Shown: piece after piece, positions 37,497 through 45,155 of the stretch
How the letters are laid out: every line of letters begins with the position of its first letter
Position numbering within the stretch: the first letter of the stretch is position 1
NCBI GenBank assembly: GCA_963807235.1
Contig: CAWEBF010000003.1
Location: forward strand, 124,001 to 188,000
Origin: CAWEBF01 sp963807235
Lineage (GTDB): Bacteria > Acidobacteriota > Vicinamibacteria > Vicinamibacterales > UBA2999
Direction: 5' to 3'
DNA: 64,000 bases
Translations under genes and position numbers: made by a program
The notes under the pieces: model-generated
What the model was told of the DNA's origin: nothing
The model's input: only the letters and a program-made list of their open reading frames with translations
The model's database searches: none

Positions 37497-38641
37497 GGGA
37501 TCCCGTGCTCCGTCCGGTTGCACTCGCCTTCTGTCTGACTCTCACGACGATGGCGCTGTCCTCCGCGCAGGACGCGGCGTCCGGCGCGACGGCGATCCGC
37601 GTTCTGCCGCTGCGCGGCAATGTCTTCGTGCTGCAGGGCGCCGGCGGCAACATCACCGCGTCGGTGGGGCGCGATGGCGTGCTGCTGGTGGACGCCGGCT
37701 CGTCGAACAGCAGCGAGCAGGTGCTGGCCGCGATTCGCCAACTGCAGGCGCGGCTGGACCTGCGCGACCAGGCGCTGCAGTTTGGCGCCGAAACGCGGTC
37801 GAGTGTCGCCGGGCGCAACATCGAAGCGCCGCCCAAGCCGATTCGCTACATCATCAACACCCACTTCGATCCTGAGCACGTGGGCGGCAACGAGAAGCTG
37901 CGGGCGGCGGGGAAGACGTTCACCGGCGGCAACGTGGCTGGCAACATCGCTGACGCCGCCGAGGGCGCCGCGATCCTGGCGCACGAGAACGTGCTGCAGC
38001 GTATGACCACGCCCGGTGCGGGCGAGACCGCCACGCCGGCGGACGCGCAGCCGACCGACACCTACTACTCCGACACGATGAAGCTGAGCCACTTCTTCAA
38101 CGGCGAAGGGGTGCAGCTGTTTCACCAGCCGTCGGCGCACAGCAATGGCGACAGCCTGGTGATCTTCCGTGGCTCCGACGTCATCGCAGCCGGGGATATC
38201 TACTCGACGGTCAGCTACCCGGTGATCGACACGGCCCACGGCGGCACGATCGACGGTGTGATCAACGGCCTCAACCGTATTCTCGATCTGTCGGTGGCGG
38301 AGTTCCGCACGGAGGGCGGCACGCTGGTGGTGCCCGGCCACGGGCGCATCAGCGACGCGGCCGATGTGGCCTACTACCGCGACATGGTGGTGATGATTCG
38401 CGACCGCATCAAGTCGATGATCGATAAAGAGATGACGCTGGACGAGGTGAAGGCCGCCAGGCCGACCGCCGACTGGGAGCCGCGCTACGGTTCGCAGACG
38501 GGGCCGTGGACGACCGACGGCTTCATCACCGCGGCCTACAACTCGCTGGGCGGCGGTCGCCGGCCGGCTCCCCCGCGCGACGCGGTGGCGCGCGTCCGGC
38601 GCCCCGTCCTGCGCGTTGATCCGGCCCTCGACGTGAAGACC
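37493..38641 (+). CDS. Exported MBL-fold metallo-hydrolase, runs on into the next gene
   Basis: A GTG at 37493 (overlapping the previous TGA) or 37505 precedes a signal peptide (ALAFCLTLTTMALSSAQ). The MBL core has VLQGAGGNITASVGRDGVLL, INTHFDPEHVGGN, HQPSAHSNGDS and AAGDIYS. The metal motif reads H-F-D-P-E-H instead of HxHxDH, a variant seen in a periplasmic subgroup. No stop occurs before the start of the next gene at 38642, so the end given here is where the next signal peptide begins. A lost base near 38600, where an out-of-frame TGA lies in GCGCGTTGATCC, would explain it. Confidence 0.8.
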
Positions 38642-39400
38642 ATGCGAACCATGTTCCGCCACGCCGCCTCAGCCGCCGTGGTGTGTGGCATGGTCACCAT
38701 CGCCGCGCACGGACAAGGCCGCGGCGGCGCTGCCCCGATGCCCCGAGCCGCGGCGCCGGTGGACCTCACCGGCACCTGGATGCCGCTCATCACCGAGGAC
38801 TGGCGCTGGCGGATGCGCGTACCGCCCAAGGGCGATTACGCCAGCATTCCCTTGAATGCTGCCGGCGTGAAGATCGTCGAGAGCTGGGATCCGGCACGTG
38901 ATGCGGCCGCCGGCGAACAGTGCCGTGGGTACGGCGCACCCGCCGTGATGCGGCTGCCCGGCCGCGTGCGCATCTCGTGGGAAAGTGACACGGTGATGAA
39001 GGTGGAGACCGAGGCCGGCAGCCAGACGCGTCTCTTCACCTTCGGCACGCAGCCGCCGCAACAGGCGCCCGGCTGGCAGGGGACGTCCGCAGCCTTCTGG
39101 CAGCCGGCCGGCGGGGGCGGCGGCCGTCGTGGTGGCGGGGCGGCATCGCGCGGCGGCTCGCTGCGTGTCGTGACCACCAACCTGAAGGCCGGCTACCTGC
39201 GTCGCAATGGCGTCCCCTACAGCGCCAACGCGCGGCTGACGGAGTGGTACAACCGTGCCAACGAAGCCAACGGCGACGCCTTCCTCGTGGTCACCACACA
39301 GGTCGAAGATCCCACCTACCTGAACACGCGATGGGTGACGAGCACGCACTTCAAGAAGGTGCCTGACACGACGCCCTGGACACCCGGGCCCTGCGAGTAG
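38642..39400 (+). CDS. Secreted family protein (GYLRRNG type), function unknown
   Basis: The ATG at 38642 starts a separate signal peptide (MFRHAASAAVVCGMVTIAAHG), which argues that this is its own gene although it is in frame with the MBL hydrolase upstream. The mature part opens VDLTGTWMPLITEDWRWRM and carries LKAGYLRRNGVPYSANARLT, paralogous to the 36519 product. A glycine/arginine-rich loop lies near residues 160-175. It ends at the TAG at 39398-39400. The role is unknown. Confidence 0.72.
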   Translation: MRTMFRHAASAAVVCGMVTIAAHGQGRGGAAPMPRAAAPVDLTGTWMPLITEDWRWRMRVPPKGDYASIPLNAAGVKIVESWDPARDAAAGEQCRGYGAPAVMRLPGRVRISWESDTVMKVETEAGSQTRLFTFGTQPPQQAPGWQGTSAAFWQPAGGGGGRRGGGAASRGGSLRVVTTNLKAGYLRRNGVPYSANARLTEWYNRANEANGDAFLVVTTQVEDPTYLNTRWVTSTHFKKVPDTTPWTPGPCE

Positions 39401-39473
39401 GCCGGAAGTCGTTCGACAATTCCTCTCCCGAACCGTTCCTTCCGCTGCGGCGTCTAGTGGTGCGAGGCTGCCA

Positions 39474-40124
39474 ATGCAACGAGCGACGTTCCTTCTGTGC
39501 TGCCTGGTTTGTGGTTCGGCTCTGGCCGCACAACGTACCGCCCAGCTCGTCGAGCAAGAAATCAGGCAGGCGCAGGCGGAGGTGCCGGCCCTCGCTGAGG
39601 TTCTTCAGCTCAAGAGCGGCATGACCGTCGCCGACGTGGGTTCCGGCGGCGGTGCCATGAGCCTGGTCCTGTCGCGACACCTGGGCGAGAGCGGCCGCGT
39701 CTATGCCACCGACATCAGACCCGAGATGCTGGCGGAAATACGAGAGCTGGTGGTTCGAGAGCGCCTTGCGAATGTCACGGTGCTGGAGGGAGGCGCACGA
39801 TCGACGAATCTCCCGGATGGATGCTGCGACGCGATCTTCTTGCGAGACGTCTACCATCACCTCACGAGTCCAGCGGAAATCAACCGGAGCCTTCTGGCCG
39901 CGTTGAAACCTGGGGGCCGGCTGGCGATCATCGACTTCGAACCAGAGCCTGGTTCCAAGGTGCCGGACGGCGTTCCGGCCAATCGCGGTGGCCATGGCGT
40001 GCCGATCACCGTCGCCGTCGATGAGGTGCGTGCCGGGGGCTTGACATTCGTCCGGACACTCTCGCACTGGCCGCCTAACGATGAGCGAGCACGCCTCTTC
40101 CTTGCACTCTTCCGAAAGCCCTAG
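39474..40124 (+). CDS. Exported class I SAM-dependent methyltransferase-like protein
   Basis: The 216-residue intact protein has a signal peptide (FLLCCLVCGSALAAQ), then a complete methyltransferase core: motif I MTVADVGSGGGAMSLVLSRH, acidic strand-2 residue in VYATDIRPEML, motif III-like VYHHLTSPAE and LKPGGRLAIIDFEP. The closest style is ubiE/methyltransferase-11 proteins. Export of such a fold is paradoxical because SAM is cytoplasmic. It could instead be an N-anchored membrane protein facing inward. The gene at 27011 shows the same combination. Confidence 0.82.
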   Translation: MQRATFLLCCLVCGSALAAQRTAQLVEQEIRQAQAEVPALAEVLQLKSGMTVADVGSGGGAMSLVLSRHLGESGRVYATDIRPEMLAEIRELVVRERLANVTVLEGGARSTNLPDGCCDAIFLRDVYHHLTSPAEINRSLLAALKPGGRLAIIDFEPEPGSKVPDGVPANRGGHGVPITVAVDEVRAGGLTFVRTLSHWPPNDERARLFLALFRKP

Positions 40125-40127
40125 GCA

Positions 40128-40307
40128 GTGACTCTCGCGAGAGTGGTGGCGGAGATTGTCGGGCTCCTGGTTTCTCTGGTCCTTGTGCAATGGCTATCGT
40201 CCCGGCTCCTCGAGACCGAGGGCTTCTGGCCGTCGATTGTGTATTCGGCGATCTATCTCGGCGTTCGCGCCTTCTTCTTCGCGAGGCGGCCGCGCTCGAC
40301 GAGCTAG
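40128..40307 (+). CDS. Small membrane protein, 59 residues
   Basis: A GTG at 40128, four bases after the methyltransferase stop, opens a short frame to the TAG at 40305-40307. It encodes two hydrophobic helices (VVAEIVGLLVSLVLVQWL and WPSIVYSAIYLGVRAFFF) joined by a short charged turn and followed by an arginine-rich tail. The composition and the close spacing suggest a real gene in the same operon, but I recognise no family. Confidence 0.5.
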   Translation: MTLARVVAEIVGLLVSLVLVQWLSSRLLETEGFWPSIVYSAIYLGVRAFFFARRPRSTS

Positions 40308-40328
40308 ACCGGGGACCCTTGGCCGGCT

Positions 40329-40356
40329 AGGCCCGGAGCCTGGAGCCCGGAGCCCG
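40329..40356. repeat. Heptamer array m, GGAGCCC class
   Basis: AGGCCCG is followed by GAGCCTG and GAGCCCG twice. It lies between the small membrane protein stop and the folE start, inverted relative to array k. Confidence 0.8.
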
Positions 40357-40370
40357 TACGATAGGACTCC

Positions 40371-40964
40371 ATGGATGCGCTGATCAGGCAGCTCCTGGTC
40401 GACCTGGGCGAAGACCCCACACGCGAAGGGCTGGCTAAGACGCCGATTCGAGTGGCCAGGGCGCTTTCGTTCCTGACAAGCGGCTACGCGGCCAACATCG
40501 ACGAGGTGCTCAACGGTGCGCTGTTCACCGTGGACTACAACGAGATGGTCATCGTGCGTGACATCGACTACTACAGTCTGTGCGAGCACCACCTCCTGCC
40601 GTTCTTCGGCAAGTGCCACGTCGCCTACATTCCCAATGGCCGCGTGATCGGGCTGAGCAAGATTCCACGCCTCGTGAACGTGTTCGCGCGGCGGCTGCAG
40701 ATCCAGGAGCGGATGACGAGCCAGATCGCCGAAACCATCCGCGACGCGGTGGACCCCACGGGCGTGGCGGTGGTCTGCGAGGGCACGCACCTCTGCATGT
40801 CGATGCGCGGGGTCGAGAAGCAGAATTCGACGGCTGTGACGAGCGCCATGCTGGGGGCGTTTCAGACGAGCGCACGCACCCGCCTGGAGTTCCTCGAGCT
40901 CATCCGTCGTCCCGAGATCCCTGGTCCGACGGCCGCGACCCGGTTATCCTGCGTTGATGATTGA
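40371..40964 (+). CDS. folE: GTP cyclohydrolase I (FolE)
   Basis: The 197-residue enzyme converts GTP to 7,8-dihydroneopterin triphosphate, the first step to folate and related pterins. It has the diagnostic EDPTREGLAKTPIRVARA, the zinc-binding SLCEHHLLPFFGKCHVAYIP, IGLSKIPRLVNVFARRLQ and the second zinc segment CEGTHLCMSMRGVEKQNS with the catalytic histidine. All expected residues are present and the length is normal apart from about ten extra C-terminal residues that overlap the next gene. It is cytoplasmic and forms a decamer in known members. Confidence 0.96.
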   Translation: MDALIRQLLVDLGEDPTREGLAKTPIRVARALSFLTSGYAANIDEVLNGALFTVDYNEMVIVRDIDYYSLCEHHLLPFFGKCHVAYIPNGRVIGLSKIPRLVNVFARRLQIQERMTSQIAETIRDAVDPTGVAVVCEGTHLCMSMRGVEKQNSTAVTSAMLGAFQTSARTRLEFLELIRRPEIPGPTAATRLSCVDD

Positions 40965-41637
40965 CCGACGCGCCTGGGTCGTGGCCTGCGTGGTGGTTCC
41001 GTTGCTTGGCGGTGCGCTGGACGGCCAGACCCGACGCGCCCCAGCCCGTCGCCCCGCGGCTCCGCCTCCGCCCGCGTTGCGGACCGAACCCGCCGTCGTG
41101 AAATGCCCGCAAGTGCTCGGCGAGGGCGCGCGCACGAAGCGCCAGTATTGCGACGTCCTGATCGAACGCGACCCATCCGCCGGCATCCTGATCACGATCC
41201 CGGCTCACTCCGGACCGGCGACCCTCTTGTTCGACCTGCACAACCGGCACACCTACTCGGAGGAGGCCGTGAAGTCCGGCCGCGGCTACCATCGCTACAC
41301 CGCGTCAATCGGCGTGCTCACGCTGGACAACACCCTGATCTCGCGTGCGGCGGTGCTGAGTGAGTTTCGGAGTCAGACCGACCTTGTCGATCGCATCCTG
41401 GGGGGCGGAGGCCCCGGCGGGTTGAAGGCGGTAGCACCCGCGGGTACCGAATCGGTGGCAATGCCGATTCCACAGGACGTCACCCAAATGAGCATCCTGG
41501 GCGAGAAGCTGGCGGTCGTGCGCGTGGAGGGCGGAGACGACTTCAGGGCGTCGGGGCGCCCGATCGCGATTGTCAGCAACGTGATGGTGGAGTACCGACC
41601 CGTCGCAGGGCGGGCTCCGGCCGCCAAGCCCCGCTAG
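40957..41637 (+). CDS. Secreted hypothetical protein
   Basis: The ATG at 40957 overlaps the end of folE. A signal peptide (VACVVVPLLGGALDGQ) is followed by an Arg/Pro/Ala-rich stretch. The domain then reads VLGEGARTKRQYCDVLIERD, ITIPAHSGPATLLFDLHNRH and ISRAAVLSEFRSQTDLVDRI. I do not recognise the family; the all-beta pattern suggests a small periplasmic domain. It converges on the Tad-locus gene at 41654. Confidence 0.65.
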   Translation: MIDRRAWVVACVVVPLLGGALDGQTRRAPARRPAAPPPPALRTEPAVVKCPQVLGEGARTKRQYCDVLIERDPSAGILITIPAHSGPATLLFDLHNRHTYSEEAVKSGRGYHRYTASIGVLTLDNTLISRAAVLSEFRSQTDLVDRILGGGGPGGLKAVAPAGTESVAMPIPQDVTQMSILGEKLAVVRVEGGDDFRASGRPIAIVSNVMVEYRPVAGRAPAAKPR

Positions 41638-41653
41638 GCCGCTCTGTCAGCCG

Positions 41654-43153
41654 TCAGTAGATGTTCGCCCGCGGTCGCGCGGTCTGGGGCGGGGGCTCGG
41701 GCTCGTCCTCCCAGTCCTCGTCTTCGAAGAGCGCGGCCGCACCGGCCTGCGTCGGGTCGAACATGCCCCACTCGTCCTGCGCGGGACGGGCGAGCTTCTG
41801 CTTCCGCTTGCGCTCGGGTTTGACGACCCGGTCGCGCGTGCGCCGCACGACTGCCGGTGCAATCTCGACCTCGGCGGGCTCGTCAGGCGCTGCCTGCATG
41901 GCGGGCTCGGCCAGCGATTCCAGCGCGTGGAGGCCCGCCCGGTGCGCGGCCGCGCCGATGAACTCGAGCGATTCGAGGTCCAGCGTGGGCGCCGGTTCGG
42001 GTTCCGGCTCAGGCTCCGGTTCGGGCTGGATGGCCACCGCTTCGATCGGGCCGCACGCTTTCAGGAGCACGTCGGCCAACGGGACCCCTGCCTGATCGTC
42101 CACCCACGGCCACGACGGTGCGATCCCATCGTCGACGGGATAACGGCTCGGCAAGGTCGCAACTGTCAGCGGGGTCGAGTCGATCAGCGGCGCCGCCGCG
42201 AACTTGGTCTCGAGCAGGTCCAGGTCCTCGAAGGTGTCCATCTCCACGATGGGCGCCGCTGGCTCCGGTGCCGCAACCGCGTCCGGTGCCCGGCCCTTGC
42301 GCGGCGGGGCCGAGATCTCGGCCAGTTCCCAGGGACTCAGCCCGGCGATTTCGGCAGCGTCGGCAAACGTGACACCCATCGCGCCGGCGGCGCTCGCGCT
42401 CGCGGACGCTGCGCTCGGTACCGTGGCTTCCACGACCACCGGTTCCGCGACCACTGGTTTCACGACCACCGGTTCCACGAGCGAGACCTGCTTGCCCGCC
42501 GTAGCCTTGGCGAAGGCGGGTGGCGGTAACGGATCCGGCTCGCGACGGTCCTCGTCGCGGCGCCCCACGAGCTCCAACAGCTGGTTGAGCGGCATCGCCG
42601 ATGGGGCGCGATCGCTCTCTATGGCGGCCGAGACCGTCTGTACGCCGGTGTCTTCCGGCTCCAGTGGTTCGGCAGCCGGGGCCGGGCTGTCGACGGGCAG
42701 CGGTTCGATCCAGGCGATATGAGGCTCAGGAACCGCGCTGGCCGACGCGCGGCGCTCGACCGCGCGGTCGAGGTACAACGCCACTTCCCGGGCGAACACC
42801 TCGGGATCGCAGCCGCTCGACCGGGTGTCCTTTTCGCGTCGCAGCCCGCCCAGCACGCCCTGCGGCTTCTTCCTGGACGCGTGCGCCGACGTCGCGATCA
42901 CCGGAATCGTCAACGTGTGGACGTGGGCCGCACCGTCACCAAGCTCGCGGAGATGACTGGCCAGCGCGGCCTCATCGCGCGGCGACAGCAGGGACGACGT
43001 CAGAATGAGGTCGGGAATGCGGCCCTTGAGGATGTCGAGACCCTCGGTGGCCGACCCGCTTTGCACGAGGTCGGCGTTGACGTGTGATCGCAGGAGCGAC
43101 GCGAGCGCGGCGCTCTGTTTCCTGTCGTTGTCAACCGCAAAGATGAGAGACAT
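41654..43153 (-). CDS. Degenerate receiver-domain protein with long disordered tail, beside the Tad locus
   Basis: The N-terminal 120 residues (SLIFAVDNDRKQSAALASLL, then IPDLILTSSLLSPRDE and IPVIATSA) have the layout of a response-regulator receiver, but the phosphoacceptor aspartate position reads Ser in LTSSLL, so phosphorylation is unlikely. The remaining 380 residues are Pro/Glu/Ala-rich with PEPEPEPEPEP and a basic patch (KPERKRKQKLARP). A repeat-encoded FAKATAGK insertion lies near residue 215. It is transcribed away from the pilus genes. It may be a Tad regulator or a localisation factor. Confidence 0.6.
   Translation of the reverse strand: MSLIFAVDNDRKQSAALASLLRSHVNADLVQSGSATEGLDILKGRIPDLILTSSLLSPRDEAALASHLRELGDGAAHVHTLTIPVIATSAHASRKKPQGVLGGLRREKDTRSSGCDPEVFAREVALYLDRAVERRASASAVPEPHIAWIEPLPVDSPAPAAEPLEPEDTGVQTVSAAIESDRAPSAMPLNQLLELVGRRDEDRREPDPLPPPAFAKATAGKQVSLVEPVVVKPVVAEPVVVEATVPSAASASASAAGAMGVTFADAAEIAGLSPWELAEISAPPRKGRAPDAVAAPEPAAPIVEMDTFEDLDLLETKFAAAPLIDSTPLTVATLPSRYPVDDGIAPSWPWVDDQAGVPLADVLLKACGPIEAVAIQPEPEPEPEPEPAPTLDLESLEFIGAAAHRAGLHALESLAEPAMQAAPDEPAEVEIAPAVVRRTRDRVVKPERKRKQKLARPAQDEWGMFDPTQAGAAALFEDEDWEDEPEPPPQTARPRANIY
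42491..42523. repeat. Palindromic repeat inside a reading frame (encodes FAKATAGK)
   Basis: CTTGCCCGCC-GTA-GCCTTGGCGAAGGC-GGG contains the hairpin GCCTT-GGCG-AAGGC with an outer CCCGCC/GGCGGG pairing. It sits in frame in the disordered part of the 41654-43153 gene. From memory, FAKATAGK-like peptides recur in unrelated proteins of soil Acidobacteria, which suggests a dispersed protein-embedded repeat. Confidence 0.65.
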
Positions 43154-43166
43154 GGGGGGCCCGTCC

Positions 43167-43442
43167 TTACAATCGAAGCATCGCCAGCACCAGCACCGTT
43201 GCCGCTACTACGAACACGGCCAGCGGGGCGTGGTCGAGAGTCTGTTCCCGTGCGGCCACAAACACCGCGCCGGCCAGGTGGCCGGCCGTTGACATCATCG
43301 AACCGACGCTCGTTGACACCTCGCCTCTCTGGACGACGGAGAGCAGGCGCTCCCGTACCCTCTCGTCGATCATCATCAGTCCGATCAACAGGACGACCAG
43401 CGCGGCAGCGGAGATCAGCGCGTCGCCGAATACTCGTCGCAC
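43167..43442 (-). CDS. Small membrane protein of the Tad region
   Basis: A GTG at 43442 with GAGGAGG six bases upstream is the best start; longer readings lack such a site. The 91-residue product has two hydrophobic helices (ALISAAALVVLLIGLMMI and PLAVFVVAATVLVLAMLRL) around an amphipathic middle (VRERLLSVVQRGEVSTSVGS). It is probably co-transcribed with the degenerate receiver gene, 13 bases downstream. I do not recognise the family. Confidence 0.6.
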   Translation of the reverse strand: MRRVFGDALISAAALVVLLIGLMMIDERVRERLLSVVQRGEVSTSVGSMMSTAGHLAGAVFVAAREQTLDHAPLAVFVVAATVLVLAMLRL

Positions 43443-44011
43443 GGCACGCCTCCTCGCATCCCTGCACCGCCGGGCGTCACGGCTAACACAAACGACGCCA
43501 TGACCCCCACCACGCAAGGCGCGTTCCCGTACGCGGGCACACAACTGCGGCGCATTGCCGCGGCTGTGCCGAGGGATCGCGTGCCGCCGATCACAAAACC
43601 GGGATCGGTGTTACGAACGCCGCGGGCCGCTGCGCCAGCTGGCCGGCTGGCGCGGCCGCTCGGCAGCTGCACGGCCTGCGCGCCAGGCAACTGCACCGGC
43701 TGGCGCGCCAGCCCGGACACATCGCCGGCTGGCGGTCGAGATGGTAACGGCGATTGCAGTTTCTTCCTCGCCAGGCTCCGCGTCGATGCGGCTGAGGCAC
43801 GAGCAGCGGATCGAGGCCGTCTCAGAATTCTGAGCCCGGATCCACACCCCGTTCGCGCGAGCGCCGTGGCCGTAAGTGACTGCTCCGGCGCCCGAATGGC
43901 GCATGAAGGCCGAACGCTGCGCAGCAGCGACGGTGCGGCGCCGGGCCGCCGTCCAGAGAGCTTCGCCGTCGCGTTCTGTCGCGCGGGATACGACTTCGTT
44001 ATCGGGCACAT
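43443..44011. other. Gene-poor control region upstream of the TadE genes
   Basis: About 570 bases contain no convincing gene on either strand; open frames here lack family similarity and good start sites. The region holds a 28-base motif (43592-43618, beginning CACAAAACCGGG) also found upstream of the Flp pilin, and three copies of CCGGCTGGCG (43643, 43696, 43735) in a GC-rich stretch. It ends at a sigma-54-like promoter. The layout would fit a control region bound by an enhancer-binding protein. Confidence 0.5.
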
Positions 44012-44028
44012 GCTGGCACAGAGGGTGC
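44012..44028 (+). promoter_or_regulatory. Candidate sigma-54 promoter of the tadE operon
   Basis: TGGCACAGAGGGTGCAC carries a perfect TGGCAC -24 element and a GC at -12, with the required 10 bases between the GG and GC dinucleotides. The initiation point would fall near 44038, ahead of the GTG at 44056. Confidence 0.6.
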
Positions 44029-44055
44029 ACTGAGGGCGTCCCCAGAGGACCAATT

Positions 44056-44541
44056 GTGAATACCCGATCCGAACGAAGATGGGTCTCGCGGCTGGTCAGC
44101 CGGTGTCGGGACGCCTCCGGCTCGAACATCGTCGAGGCGGCACTCGTCACCCCGCTGCTCCTGCTGCTGACGTTTTCGATCATCGACTTCGCGTCGCTGT
44201 TTTACGCCTACCTGGCGCTTGAAAACGGGGTGAGCCAGGCTTCGCGCTACGGCGTCACGGGCAGCCTCGAAGCGGGCATGACCCACGAGGAGTCGATCAT
44301 CGCCGCCATGCGCCAGGCCACGCCCACGCTGACCATCGACTCCGAGGCCTTCGAGTTCACGCACATGTCGCCGGGTTCGGCCGTGTGGGAGCCGGGCTCA
44401 GGCGAGCCCAGCGACATCAGCCGCGTGACGGTCACTTATCCCTGGACGATCATGACGCCGCTGGTCAGCCGCATATTTCCGGATGGCGAGATTGTGATCC
44501 GAGTGGAGTCGGCGATGTTGAACGAACCGAGGTTCGAATGA
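44056..44541 (+). CDS. TadE-like pilus assembly protein
   Basis: The GTG at 44056, behind AGAGGA, gives 161 residues. The TadE signature is SNIVEAALVTPLLLLLTFSI with the conserved Glu of a pseudopilin-type helix, and IDFASLFYAYLALENGVSQA after it. The remainder is a small extracytoplasmic domain. TadE/F/G are minor pilin-like proteins required for Flp pilus assembly. It overlaps the next gene by ATGA and is the first gene of the sigma-54-driven group. Confidence 0.85.
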   Translation: MNTRSERRWVSRLVSRCRDASGSNIVEAALVTPLLLLLTFSIIDFASLFYAYLALENGVSQASRYGVTGSLEAGMTHEESIIAAMRQATPTLTIDSEAFEFTHMSPGSAVWEPGSGEPSDISRVTVTYPWTIMTPLVSRIFPDGEIVIRVESAMLNEPRFE

Positions 44542-45128
44542 CACGGCTGCTGCGGCGCGCACGATCGGAAGCGGGGCAGGGCATCGTGGAGATGGCCATC
44601 GTCCTCCCCGTTACCGTGCTCCTCGCCCTGGGCGTCGTGGAGATTTCCTACGCGCTCCTGCACGAGCACATCCTGAGCAAGGTGTCCCGCGAAGGGGCCA
44701 ATCTCATCTCGCGCGACGTGTCGCTGCTCGACGCCGGAACGGCCTTGCAACGGATGGAGACGCCGCCCGTGGACTTCACCGACGGGTCGCGGGTGATCTT
44801 CTCGGTGTTGAAGAAGGGTGCGACCGTGGGCACGCCGAACTTCGATCGGATCATCCTGTATCAGCGTCATGCGGTGGGCCCGATTGCCGCCGCCAGCTCG
44901 TTGACGACTCAGGGAGCCGGTGCGTTCGGTCCCGGACCTGACTTTCAGGCGCTCAACTCCGACAACGACACGAATCTCCGGATCACGAACCTGCCCGCGA
45001 ATCTGGACGTCGCGCGCGGCGGGCTCCTGTACGTGGCGGAGGTGTTCACCGATCACGAGGTGCTGACACCGCTCCACCGGTTCGGCGTCACTGTTCCCCC
45101 GAGGCTGCACTCCGTTGCCTTTTTCTGA
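44538..45128 (+). CDS. Second TadE/TadF-like pseudopilin
   Basis: The 196-residue protein starts at the ATG at 44538 and carries EAGQGIVEMAIVLPVTVLLA, the pseudopilin cleavage/helix segment with Glu, followed by LGVVEISYALLHEHILSKVS. The extracytoplasmic domain is longer than in the upstream paralogue. It is probably TadF-like. The 27-bp spacing to the next gene and the same orientation place all three minor pseudopilins in one operon. Confidence 0.85.
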   Translation: MTRLLRRARSEAGQGIVEMAIVLPVTVLLALGVVEISYALLHEHILSKVSREGANLISRDVSLLDAGTALQRMETPPVDFTDGSRVIFSVLKKGATVGTPNFDRIILYQRHAVGPIAAASSLTTQGAGAFGPGPDFQALNSDNDTNLRITNLPANLDVARGGLLYVAEVFTDHEVLTPLHRFGVTVPPRLHSVAFF

Positions 45129-45155
45129 GCGGAGACTCCAGGAAGGCTTGCGGCG

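Noticed and set aside
36686..39400. A 904-codon frame joining an upstream shadow, the MBL hydrolase and the secreted family protein
   Set aside because: The first third is antiframe to the 36519 gene, and a second signal peptide at 38642 marks a separate gene.
43415..44053. Open frames on both strands upstream of tadE (43500-44033 plus, 43415-44053 minus)
   Set aside because: They have no family similarity and low-complexity composition, and they overlap repeat motifs and the sigma-54-like promoter.
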